Below, piece after piece: positions 9,481 through 21,463 of a stretch of 64,000 bases of DNA (positions are counted from its first letter, which is position 1; each line of letters begins with the position of its first letter). Below the pieces are notes generated by a model. The model made no database searches and was not told where the DNA came from. It worked only from the letters and a program-made list of their open reading frames with translations. Origin of the DNA: Lottia gigantea (lineage: Eukaryota > Mollusca > Gastropoda > Lottiidae). The position numbers and the translations under genes are program-made. The stretch is from assembly GCF_000327385.1 (NCBI RefSeq), contig NW_008708645.1:2688900-2752899 (forward strand), read 5' to 3'.

Positions 9481-12186
9481 TATACAAGAAAATCCATTTT
9501 TATAACTTTTCTATATAGCAATGTATCAACAAAAGATGAGTCGTCATTAACTTTCAATTATTGGATAACCGGAGACATTAGAAGACAGGTTTTATTTTTA
9601 ACAATTACTGTAATTTTGAAATTGGTGCACACCCTACTTTTAAAATTATTGTACAAAGAATACATTATTTTCTTTATATTTTTAAATTTGAACACGTTTG
9701 CAATAATCTGATGACTATATTCAATTGCCTTAGGGTGCGATTGGTTGATAACTACTAAAAAATAATATATAACAGTAAAAGCGTTATTAAATTAAAAAAA
9801 AACAATAACAGGAACTGCATCATCCCTGATAGCAAATGTACTAGTCACTGCTCAGTGGATCAAATCATCCATCAGGGCGTGTTCGTTAGATCGATCTGCC
9901 CTGTGGCAAAACCTACTTTACTTTCCATGTTGATTTTCGCACTGAAGAGATAAACCGCAACAAACCCATTGTTGTTCCAAGGGGAAAAACACTTGTAATA
10001 TCAATACGTCATTTACCAAGTTACGACCCTCTCCTTTCGAGATTACATAATGTAAATCATAAAGACAAGTTGTAATATAAATCTTTATGTGAATTCTTAG
10101 AGAAACTCTTTTTGGCGTACCTTTGCCTGCTTAGATGTTTGGTAATGTGTATACTCCGATGGGCATCTTTATCACAATACAATAGGTTGTTCACCCGTCG
10201 GACACACACCTCCTACCCAGTTTCCTTGACGTGATATTCGGATGGGATATCGGAAAAGGGTAGGGCCATATTTGTCGGGCAACTTGCAATCCTTGTTTAT
10301 TTTTATTCGAACACACCTTTAGGTCCATGGCTCTGATGTGTGACCCAGCAGGAAGCGTCTTTAAATCTGGCAATGTTTGTTTGGTATACCTATTACAGAC
10401 AATAATGCAATTACTCTTCTCGGTATCCTTATGGGAGAGTGCGTGGCCATCAATGAAGTACAAAACACGAACAGGCCGATGACTATTCGCTGTCTCTTAT
10501 GAAAAGCAATGGGTAGCAGTATTTGTTTGGTATCATTATCGCAAGTCGATACGCCGTTCTTCTGATAACAAGCCAATGTTTGTTTTGTACATTAAGTAGG
10601 CATTGAATTTTCTAGTTAGTTGATTCTTTTCCCTCCTTCATCTAAATTTATCTTAACGTCTATCGAGAACCATTCACGATTCAAGTTTCAAGGAAAATCT
10701 GGAAGGTGCACCAGCACCAAAACAGGATAAATAGTCCAAGATATAATCTAAAATGGCAATTTTAAGGTAAAAAAACTTACATTGTGGTGATGTTGAATTA
10801 AGTGAATAGCACCACACTATCTCTGAAAGATTTTAATAAAATCACTAGACGTCAAAATGTCATAAGTTATCATCAGTTAAGATTATGATAAGACTATTGA
10901 TTGACATTCTCTGATATGACAAGATGCCATCTGTCACTAGTGTTTTAATCTTTCATATCTTGTGTTTGTAAATTAACCACTTTAAGCAAGCTGTCCATAG
11001 TTATTTTGGTATGTTTTCTTAGCAGAAAGACAAAACTCGCATATCTTTATACGAAATTCCAACGTAGCCAGTCTGAAAACCTAACATGTACTAACTGAAT
11101 GGGAGTCCGATCCGGGAAGGATGGGCTGGCGAGTACTAAATTCCTATGGGAGAATTACATCAAAGTTTTCAGAGAACGGTTGCCCGCAACACCAACAACA
11201 TCAGAAATGAAACGAAGTTTTGCTTTGGACTTAGACGTTATTAGGCGAATGCTGGTAGTAATTTGTAGACTTTTCGATCGGATATGATTAGAATTTACAA
11301 TTGCTACAGAAGAGTTCCATTAAAAGTTTTAGAGCAATGGGTGCCAAGTGATTCAAAACTTAGGTTATAAATGTTGTTATTTTGTATTTCATTTGGCACA
11401 ATATGAAGACCTCATGAATAGGCATAGCTGTAAGATGAGATTAATTCGAATGGCATTTCAAATCATTTCCTCGGAGTCCTCGCAGGTGACTTAAGTCAAA
11501 CAATCCTGGAAGTTTCCGGCAACTGCCAGATCTCTGGAAAATCAAAGTCTCAAATTGACTTGAGAATTCACCTCTCCTTCTTACAAATTTGCGTTGTGTT
11601 TGCACAATGTGTGGGCTATACGGGAATGTTCATAAAAAATGCTAAATTGTTGTTTAAATGTGAAATATCGTTTCAGTCCTAGTCATATTTTAGCTTTTGC
11701 TTAGCAACTGTCAACATTTAAGAATTCAGTGGTTATAAATTGCAGCAAAAATAAAATACCAAATATATCAAAATATGAAAAAAAGAAAAAGAGGGCATAA
11801 CCAGTGAAGACAACTTTAACACCTATGCATTTATCATTTTAAGTAATAACACTGTTAAAAATTCTTTTAAAACCATGGATTATTTTAATAAGCCTAGCCA
11901 AACTACGTCTTAGATACTTTTAATTGGATTTCGAAAAAAAATGGGTAGGCTAAAGTGTTTTGACGAGATCTTGTATGGTTTCAATGATTTATGGTTAGTG
12001 ACCTTAGCTTAGTAAAACCGAGTCATAATTGTTTGTGGAAATTGTAATAAGCTAGAACCTTAGTTGTAGTTCGGTGTGTCTAAAAACGCAAACAAGCACA
12101 AAGAAAGCGAACTGCTGTATAATTTTGGGCGATCACCTGGTTTTTTTTTCAAATCAATGCTTTGTGAGCCTTAACCTTCTAGGACT
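9481..12186. other. No gene recognised
   Basis: This is AT-rich sequence with short open frames only. Two overlapping minus-strand frames at 10191-10576 have no recognisable motif, and they share an internal near-repeat (CAATGTTTGTTTGGTAT). I assign nothing here. Confidence 0.4.
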
Positions 12187-12418
12187 TAAGCCTGATTAAA
12201 GAGGTTTTCTAAATAAAATATGACGTCACTTAAGGCAAAGGGCCTAGTGTGCTGAAGCATATTTTGCGAGTAGTGACGTCATCTAAGTCATACTCAGTTT
12301 TAGTGGAATTGCGGGAACCACAGACGTTTGATTGAAAATTGAAATGGTGCAAATTGATGCTTTCAGTGTTCCCGATACACATATTTTTTTTTAAAGAAAA
12401 CCTCTTTACAATCCCTTT
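12187..12418. mobile_element. Foldback MITE-like family B, copy 1
   Basis: The left end reads TTAAAGAGGTTTTCT and the right end AGAAAACCTCTTTA, an inverted pair, followed outside by CAATCCCTTTAA. Inside are two TGACGTCA-type palindromes and the shared block ACCACAGACGTTTGATTGAA. The same block and ends occur at 18.71-19.13 kb. Confidence 0.7.
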
Positions 12419-14894
12419 AAGATCACCGATTTGTTCGTAATGAAGTCATATCATTGATATAAGTACATTGAGACATGTTTGTTATATTATAATTTGTTTT
12501 CAATATCATTCCATATTGTATCGAAATGACCTAGTTAAGAAGATCAATTGAAGATCAGTTACATTCCTTAAGGTCTGAAGTTCATTACATTACTACAAAT
12601 AGTCAATAATATTAATTTTCCCTTAATCCAATTCACATATTTTGATTAATTGACCTTACTGACACCATGGTGTTCGTCTTTCATTATAATTTTTAAGATT
12701 TGGATATCCCATTTAATACTCCAAAGAATGTCTTTGATCGAATGCGACCAACCGATCTTTAATGCAGATACAAAGAATGTAATTTGGCTATGAAATGGTA
12801 CAGGTAGATTGAATGAATAATTAAAGGTGTATGTTGACTTAGGCTACTAACCTTATAAATATGGGGTATTATAGGTGGACAACCAAAGGTGGGCTGAAGC
12901 CGATTAATGATTCAAAGCCATCATCTGGATGGTCGGGGATTCCGTCAGCTCAAGACAAAAAGCTTCAGATGTTATGTTCAAAAAATTTAATTGAACTGTT
13001 ATGCAACCCTGTTTAACAACGTGTATAACAATACGTGATACTTATATAGCTCTAATAATCTCGCGATTTCCTTGCGTTATAATTGTGTCTCCACGATTAC
13101 AATTACAATGCGAGATTTCGATGTTAAATTTACAAAATATTACTATTGGGGATACACGAAGGGGATTTCCCTAAAATTATTAATATTGTTTACATATTAA
13201 GATTTGAAGACTACTTTGTAATGGGGTAGGTCTAAGTCAACACCAATTTTGGGATAGCCCAGGAGTGATATTTAAATTAACTCTGTCTACATTTTACATC
13301 TGTGATTCTTTACCGGCAAATCTCTCATTCGGTGCCATGAGCATCAAACATAGCATGTTTCTTGTCGTATAATGGTTAGGACAGTACCCTTTTCTGCAGT
13401 TGAAGTAGTAATGACAATACTGCTTATACTTAAAACAAAATATACCGCTCTTGTTTTCAATGGTAACCAGATACAGGTGTGTACATACATGTATGTGTTT
13501 GACAAAGCACACGAATAGGGTACACAGCGGATAGGCATAATATAATGCATATATCATTGAAAGTAATAATATGTAATCCAATATCAAAGAATATTCAGTT
13601 TTTAAATTTATCCCAACTTGATCATTTAGTCACGATTTTTAGATATGTATTTATATGTAAATAGGGGCTATATTGAAAAACTCAACAATGCGGACATTGT
13701 GTTAATGTATAATATATAGGCAGTCACGTTGTCGACGTGAAATATCTATCGCTCAACGTGTCATTAAAATATATCCTTGTCGGAAAATATATGAGAAATG
13801 ATCGTTTTTTAAGGGACACTCCCAAAAATTTATAAAGAATCGCTTTAGGTATCTCTACAACTAAGCTTAACATCAGTTTCTTTCTTTCACGAATTGGCGA
13901 ATTTCTTCAGGGATTATTGGTTTCTGATTGTGAAGAGACCAATATACGTCATAGCATATGAAATGGTGATATAAGCCTATCATTAATGCGTACTATGATT
14001 TATCTCAAGTGAAAGCATTGTGTAAACCAATCGTTAGTTCTTATTAGTTTTCTGACGACACAAATCTGGTCATAGAGAATTTCGTGTGACATGGCCCAGG
14101 CTATGCACGTAACGGATCCCGACATCTGGAAATTGAATAAGAGTAAATGTCAACGCCGCAGTCCTAGCAAACAGTATGGCCTTGTCCGTCTACATTAGCC
14201 GTATTATATGGACGTAAAATTCCCATTTTGTTAGGTTATACCATTCTTTATGGGTACTATGTGAGCATTTTGACTAACATCTAATAATTGGTTCCAAACT
14301 GCTGACCCCAGGGTCTGTAAATTACTGTATCATATCAATATGGAAATTAGTATAACATTAGAAATTGAAAAGTTATAAAAATAAATCAGGCGTTCACGCA
14401 GTAATGGACATTACGTTCCAAATGCGTTACGACTGAAATTTTCCCATGAGATGACATTGTTATGTAGATACCAGATTAGCATTTGTTGTTGTCCCTAAAT
14501 CCAATAAAACACAGTGACATTCAAAATCCACTATACAATTATTTCAAAACAATAAAACGTTAAGTCGTTAAGGCTATTTCAAGTTTGCCTGGGGCTAAAT
14601 GAGATAAAAATAGTATCACAGGGAGGCATGTTGAAGCAGTGATACAATGGTTTGGAAAGGACTAACGGTGTCCTGATCGTTGCACTCAATACCTTGTTTT
14701 GATTTAGCGTTATTGCATGCACTGAAATGAAATTGTGTTCTGCTCTTGCTTAGAATGAAAGCGTCTTTAACTGATGTACTGTAAATTCCATGCAATGTCG
14801 GATATATAAAAAGTGGAGGGGGGGGGGGTCTTTTCATTGGCAAAGATCCATGTCATCATCAATTGTATAAATCTCAATATTCGGGCTAAAGCCT
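12419..14894. other. No gene recognised
   Basis: AT-rich sequence. A tRNA A-box-like stretch near 13367 lacks a matching B box and cloverleaf. A short poly(G) run of about 11 lies at 14818. I see no exon or known repeat. Confidence 0.4.
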
Positions 14895-15246
14895 GTTCAG
14901 ACAAATAAGGTGCGCCCTTCTTATTTGAGCAATCATACTTTAGTCTCAAAAACGGGATTTTTTTTAGCTAGGCCAACCAGTAATAATCTTCAGAGCTCAC
15001 CGTCGAAATTTGAGCCTTTAAATCCATGTATCCGCGTTTTAATGTTAAAATGGCGACTCGTTAATTTAAGATACTCTGTGATGTATAGTAAAGATATATA
15101 AAGAAATGGTGGGTAAAATTCCTCGTTTAAATATTTTTAAAGGAATTAAGCGATTTTCGTAAATTTCGAATATTTCTGAAGAATATATACATATATTCAA
15201 GACTCAAATCAACCCCCTAAACTGGCGCACCTGTCCCTTTAAATAT
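14895..15246 (+). mobile_element. MITE-like family A, copy with clear ends
   Basis: It runs from a GGTGCGCCCTTCTTATTTGA end, through CAATCATACTTTAGTCT, CCGTCGAAATTTGAGCC, AAAATGGCGACTCGTT, GATACTCTGTGAT and ATATTCAAGACTCAAATCAA, to GGCGCACCTGTCCCTTTAAA. The two ends are inverted copies (GGTGCGCC with GGCGCACC). There is no coding capacity. Confidence 0.72.
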
Positions 15247-17539
15247 GTATATCTAATATATGCCGTAATTTAAAATCGATTTTATTAGTAATTCTAAAAA
15301 TTTCCTTTGAGGTCACATCCATAATAGCTCAATATCGAAGAGTGTGAATTCTAAGGTGGCTAATATCTTCAGGGCACCAAAACAGTGGGTCAATTAGACA
15401 TTTAACACCGAGCATATAACTGATTACTTATTGTATTGTTACCTGTAATAACACAATTACTTTATTAAGCCCTTTGTAGTTTGTCAATGGAATTCATGGA
15501 ATTTCCGTTAATCATTGATTAGATATTACTATATTCTAAATCCTTGTATAAGTGGTCCTTATTACTATAATATTTCGTTTGTTAGATATGCTGGAACTCT
15601 TGTTTTCAAAAGAGATGTTAATGTTTACAGATCAGTCCGTTTAGTAAATTTTGACAGCTTTAAGGCTTTGCTAGTCACACTTAAAGTTATGCATTTTTTA
15701 TAGTCATGTTGGGTCTTATGAAAAATATTGAATTTGAAATCTCGTCCATTAGAAGATACCTTCACAGCAATTGTCATGATCGGGTGCAGGACAACTCGGA
15801 CCAACTTTCAAACCTATTTCAATTGAGAAATGGCAAAATCTTGAAAATCCACTTTGTTCGATTGTTTACCGAATAAAATAATTCATAAAATAAAAACAAA
15901 TGGTCATATTCGTATGTGGCTCTTTCTTTTGATAATGGACAAATATCAGGAAATTCATATTTTCTGGGATGAAGGTCTACTCCTTGAAACCACAGAGTTC
16001 TCAAATTTTACCATCAGATGGTCAATTCCACTACATGACAACTCGGACCAAACAAGCTCGGACCACTTTTCATAACACACTTGGGCCACTTTTTTGAGAC
16101 TCGGGCCAATGACTATGTAAACTCGGGCCACATTTTAAAAGCCCAAGATTTTATTGAAGCCATTTCTAAGGATACAAACATAAACAGACAACAATATGAC
16201 AAATGATGTTAGTTAATAAAAGTTATGTTAATAGTAATGTTTATTTTATAACATAATAACTCTTACCTTGTCGTGAAAACGTGTTCGCCAACTAGTAGAC
16301 ATGGTCCTTATACGAAAGAAGAATTATTTCACCGTTGTTCTCTTATGTTCCTACACAATAATATATAAACCGAATACAGTAGTTTCCAGATTCAATTTAC
16401 CGCTACAATGTATACATCCAACTTCCCTTAGGCGTGGCGTGGTCCTTACTGCGAAATGAACCCTGTCGTGTCAGTCGGTGTCTCTTAAAGCTTTAGACGG
16501 CCGATCAGATCTATGAACTGATTAGATATCGTAGCTACAGCGCTTTAAATCTGACGCTACAATAATATAGGTCGGATTATAACTAGAGACAAATTAAAGG
16601 AGTATTTTAATCGCCGGTTACTTAGGTCAAATTAATCGATTGTTCTGAAGAGATTAGCCCGAAATGCCTAATTAGTGTGGTAGCCATGAAGGTATGAAGG
16701 CAATCAAATGAAATAATGTCTCGTTGTGACTTGTCATATAACACACCTTATATATCCTATTGTTTCTTATTCGTGATTGGTTCTCTTTATACTGTACAGG
16801 TGATTCATTAATAACATTGTAAAGTTAATATCCTTATTACGGGGAAAAATTGTAAATGACTTAACACACCTCAAAAGATCCGCTGTAATCTTACGATTGA
16901 CTATTACTCGGAACTCTATGATCAGACTGATCATCGCTAATAGGTAGATAGTAATAGTCTCTTAGAAGACAATGAAACGTATATAGAGTGGCTCGAAAAA
17001 ACTTTCCAACTTAGTAAGGATCAAGTTAAAAACATATTATTTTGATCTCATATTTATATTGATATAGAAAATCTTTTCATCAAATTTACCGTTATAGGTT
17101 TAGCAACAAACTGAGACAGGCAATAGTTTGGATCAGAAAAACTGGACACACGACTGTGGACTTTCATTTTAAAATGATAATTACCGTCGATATAGAAGCC
17201 CTTCCCAATGCTTTTATGCATTTAGCGGAAATTTGTGAACCTATTATTGAACCTGGATTTTGTTCAAATAAAATGTATCTATCCCTGTTATTTTCATTTT
17301 GTATTTTAACAGTATAACGCCTGCAGTAATATGACGACAGATCTAAAAAAAAACAAGTCACCAAGACCATGTTGTTATTTATTACCGCCATACGTAATCG
17401 TAAGATATAGAAAAAAAGGAATTGACATTTTGTCATAATTATAAAGCTGCAAAAGTCACACTTAAAATATTGTTTTTTTACGTCCTTTTGGAAATGTGTA
17501 TGTCCGGTAGACAAAATAGAGATGATTCAATCCAATCTT
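15247..17539. other. No gene recognised; small degenerate repeat at 15787-16135
   Basis: The motif ACTCGGACCA or ACTCGGGCCA with a following run of T recurs about six times, at 15787 and between 16028 and 16135. The rest is AT-rich with no exon I can support. Confidence 0.4.
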
Positions 17540-18080
17540 GATGATTCTTGATGAGATCTTGATCATTTTCGAATTTGGCAATTGTTGGATGAACGGTTCT
17601 GGAGATTTTGCCCTTGACTGATAGATGGAGGCTACAGTTTTTATCCACCATGATGATACTTGGTTGTGTATAGTCTGTATTGACGAAATCAAATTGGGCA
17701 ATTATTGAATTCACGGAGTTATTGCCCTTGACTTAGATAAACATGATGGGGGCTTTAGTTTTTATCCGATCTTGATGGAACTTGGTTGTCATGTATATGG
17801 ACCAGATTTTGGTCAAGTTCGAATTTGGCAATTATTGGATGAACGGTTCGGGAGTTATTGCCCTTGACTTAGATAGACATGATGGGGGCTATAGTTTTTA
17901 TCCGATGTTTATGGAACTTGGTTGTCCTTTATAATTATGCTATATTGACGAGGTTTTAGTAGAGTTTGAATTTGGCAAATATTGGATGAACGGTTCTGGA
18001 GTTATTTCCCTTGACTTAGATAGACATGATAACGTTTACAGTTTTTATCCGATTTTGATGGAACTTTGTTGGCATTTATA
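17540..18080. repeat. Four-copy tandem repeat, unit about 115-147 bp
   Basis: The block TTATTGCCCTTGACTTAGAT with downstream GGGGGCTATAGTTTTTATCC and TGATGGAACTTGGTTGTC recurs four times. Spacing varies, with the CCCTTGACT core near 17611, 17725, 17861 and 18008. Open frames inside are by-products of the repeat. Confidence 0.7.
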
Positions 18081-18712
18081 TATTGATGAGATTGTGGTCA
18101 ATGATGCCGGCAGTAGAAAAGATTTCAAATCCTATTATCATTTTACATGGGGAAAGAATAGCCTGTGGCGCCCTGGGAAATTTTGTGATTCCTGGTCAGC
18201 CCCTTCATCTGATGTTTCCTTGAAACGCCATTGTATGTTAACTCGGCTGGCAAGCTAAAGGATCATAAAAAACCCATTAAATACACGATTATTTTATTTG
18301 ACACCCAGTTGCACAGTGCAATATTTCATGGATCTTTCTGCATATTCGCTTCCATGATGTATTTACAAATTTATAACGGACTATAATGAATATACGACAT
18401 CTTAAGATCATGATGACAAATGGTGATTAAAAGGATGAAAATAAAACAAAAATCCTTTTTTTACACGCCCACATGAAATGTGGAACGTATATTGGCGTCA
18501 CCCACGACTATCCTCTGTCGTTTTTAATTAACCCTTTGAAAACAAATTAAGTTTGATCAAGTAGATATATAGATATAAATAGCACACTTTAGATAGCCCT
18601 TTATTATTGGTATGAAATACGCAGTATGTAACATTCAGATTCATAGTTGTTATTGAACGTATTTCATCGACCAATAATGTCGGGGATGTATAATAGTACA
18701 TACATAGAAGTA

Positions 18713-19132
18713 CATTTAAAGGGATTGTATAGAATATTTCTAAATTTTATAAGTGAATCGGGAACACTGATAACATCAGTTTGCACCATTCCAAATTTTC
18801 AATCAGACGTCTGTGGTTCCTGCAATTCCAGTAAAAATTAGAAATAGTATGTGTATCAGGGACACTAATTGTATCAATTTGTACCATTCCGATTTTCAGT
18901 CAGACGCCTGTGGTTCCTGCAATTCTACTTAGTGTTTAGTGATGTCACTTATCAAGACATATGCTTCATGACATAAAACCCTTTGCGATTAGTGACATCA
19001 TCAAATACTTAGTTTTGGCGGAATTGCAGGGACCACAGACGTCTGATTGAATATTGGAATGGTGCATGTTGGAAGTGTCCCCAATAGATATAAACATGTT
19101 TAGAAAACCTTTTTACAATACATTTAACTTGT
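18713..19132. mobile_element. Foldback MITE-like family B, copy 2
   Basis: The left arm holds GCACCATTCCAAATTTTCAA followed by TCAGACGTCTGTGGTTCC, present twice. The right arm holds the inverse, GGGACCACAGACGTCTGATT and ATTGGAATGGTGCA. Ends resemble TTAAAGGGATTGTA and its inverse. This copy is longer than the one at 12.19 kb because one arm block is duplicated. Confidence 0.72.
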
Positions 19133-19639
19133 ATTCAATAGCAAAAAAAAGTAGGCTAATGCTTTGAAATGCAGTGATATGTTAATAATTTCACTAGTGT
19201 TTGATTTCATGAACAAGTGAAAAAATCATAATGCCCCTTTACTTTATAATAAATTAGGTTATTTTTACGAATTCGTGCACTTGTGCGTCGTGCATGGCTT
19301 TTTATTTGAAAATTCAGGGATTGATGCCCGCATTACCCGCATTATTATTATGGGCGTCCACATGTTAGATAATTTCTTCAAATTACCTTTACTGGGTTGA
19401 ATATGAGCAATTAAAAAAATTATTATAATGTTAAATTTTTTTAGATGATAATCTAAAGGGTAAGACTTATTTAATATTTAAGCTGATCTGGGCGTGAATG
19501 CTCTACATGATTCTCATAAAAAATGCAATGGATTGTCAGATTACAGGGCAGATTATAAGCTAATGTGTTTACTTACATTGACTGAAATATTACACCCAAA
19601 AGGATCTGGACAACCAAAGGATTTAAATTAGTTTTTATA

Positions 19640-20165
19640 TATTCACCAGTTCGGTTTTTATTCCGTAGTTGAACTAGATTGCAGTAGTTGAACCATATTT
19701 GTTCATTTCTGTAGTTCAACTGGTTTGCTGTAATTCAACCAGTTTGGGTTATTTCTGTAGTTCAACCAGTTTGGGTTCATTGCCGTAGTTAAACAAGTTT
19801 AGGTTCATTTCTGTAGTTCAACCAGTTTGGTTTTCTTCTGTAGTTGAACTACAGATTGCCGTAGTTAAACCAGTTTAGGTTCATTTCTGTAGTTCAACCA
19901 GTTTGGTTTTATTCTGTAGTTGAACTACAGATTGCCGTAGTTCAGCCAGATTAGGTTCATTTCTGTAGTTCAACCAGTTTGGTTTTATTCTGTAGTTGAA
20001 CTACAGATTGCCGTAGTTCAACCAGATTAGGTTCATTTCTGTAGTTCAACCAGTTTGGTTTTATTCTGTAGTTGAACTACAGATTGCCGTAGTTCAACCA
20101 GATTAGGTTCATTTCTGTAGTTCAACTGGTTTGCTGTAGTTCAATCAGTTTAATTTTAATTCGCA
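19640..20165. repeat. Tandem array with odd palindromes, unit about 76 bp
   Basis: Units combine GTAGTTCAACCAGTTTGG, TTTTATTCTGTAGTTGAACT and GATTGCCGTAGTTCAACCAG. The core CTGTAGTTGAACTACAG is a perfect palindrome around one central base and occurs four times at about 76-bp spacing. Simpler 20-25 bp variants flank the core. No coding role is suggested. Confidence 0.78.
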
Positions 20166-21084
20166 TGTTGAACCAAAGAGTTATATACTATTGCTTTCTT
20201 TTAAATTATCTTATTTGCTTCTGGACTTTCACTTATTGATGACGGTTTGGATGGGTATATGTTCGTTTTCAATATTGTGGTTGATGTTACTACATGAACA
20301 GCGAATTTATAGCTAAAACATCTACCAAGCTTTCCACAGCTAAAAAGAACAGTATAAAATAATTATACAGGTTACTACCTTTAAATCGTTACTATTGATA
20401 TGGAATGAAAGCGAGAACGACAAGTTGGTTAACGTAGTCGAATAATTCTGAACAAAAGACTGATTTTCAATACTATAATCCCAATACAAGGTCATAAATT
20501 TAAAAGGTAGATGAGTTCGGCGTAATATAAAATAGGTGTTATAATAATATAAAAAAAACGAAACCATATGTACTTGATCCAATAGTAAACAAATTTCGTG
20601 CAAAAAAAATAATATTGCCAAAGTTACGAGTTATAGACCCTCTCTAGAATATTGAATCTACTAAAGCAATATGACAAAGTTGACGGTATCATAATGAGTA
20701 TTAGACAATTTAACATAGCATCTTATTTTGACCCAAAAACCCTTCCATACTAAAGGGCTTTAGAAATCGGCAGTAATACCATGGACAACAAATTTATGCT
20801 CCATACTATGCTTTGTCAAATTGGAATGATTTTTTTGAATGATGTTTGAAAAGATCATTGCTCTCATAAACAAAATTTAAATATGACCAAAGTGTTAAAA
20901 AAATTGAAAGCTTTTAAATGGATTTGTACCCTATAATTTTAGTGTCATTATATATTATATTAGATGTAAATGTAGATCTAAACGTTTCGTTTTTGTTGAT
21001 CACTTAATTTGTCGACTAGCTCAGGTACTCCTATTTCTCTCCTATTTATCTATATTTAATGACACAATTTCAACCAATAAAAGG

Positions 21085-21255
21085 ACACGTTTCTTGATTA
21101 AGGTGACGAATTGTGGGATAGCGAGACCCAAAGTATAAGAGCAAAATGACAGCTTTGGGTTTCCAGTAGTTTGCGATATCAGCATCCGCTGGAAGCAAAC
21201 GTTAACTTGTCATCTACCTACCTACCTTTGGGTTTCCCTATCCCACAATTTACCA
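21085..21255. mobile_element. Short inverted-repeat element family E, copy 1
   Basis: It begins near CCAATAAAAGGACACG and holds AATTGTGGGATAGCGAGACC on one side with TCCCTATCCCACAATTT on the other as an inverted pair. The outer end and the GTGGGATAGCGAG block match the element at 25137-25292. Confidence 0.55.
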
Positions 21256-21413
21256 ATATTAGTACGATTATAATTGAAAAGCCATAATGTTTACAGGTCG
21301 TCTGTTGAGGCTATCATTGACTGTATTGCAGTCAAGGTATAAGGCGAAGTTTTAAATATATAGCCTGACACTGTGAAGTCGTCTTATGTTATTTGTATTT
21401 CCAATGTTTTGAT

Positions 21414-21463
21414 NNNNNNNNNNNNNNNNNNNNNNNNNNNNNNNNNNNNNNNNNNNNNNNNNN
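21414..21463. other. Assembly gap of 50 N
   Basis: Exactly 50 undetermined bases, probably a fixed-length scaffold gap of unknown true size. Sequence to the right starts with a G-rich run, which may have caused the break. Confidence 0.98.

Noticed and set aside
10191-10576. Two overlapping minus-strand frames of 71 and 90 codons
   Set aside because: No motif, odd composition and overlap in different frames; nothing supports coding.
13360-13440. tRNA-like A box (GTATAATGGTTAGGAC)
   Set aside because: No B box of the GGTTCGANTCC type follows at the right distance, and no cloverleaf can be drawn. It is at most a tRNA-derived remnant.
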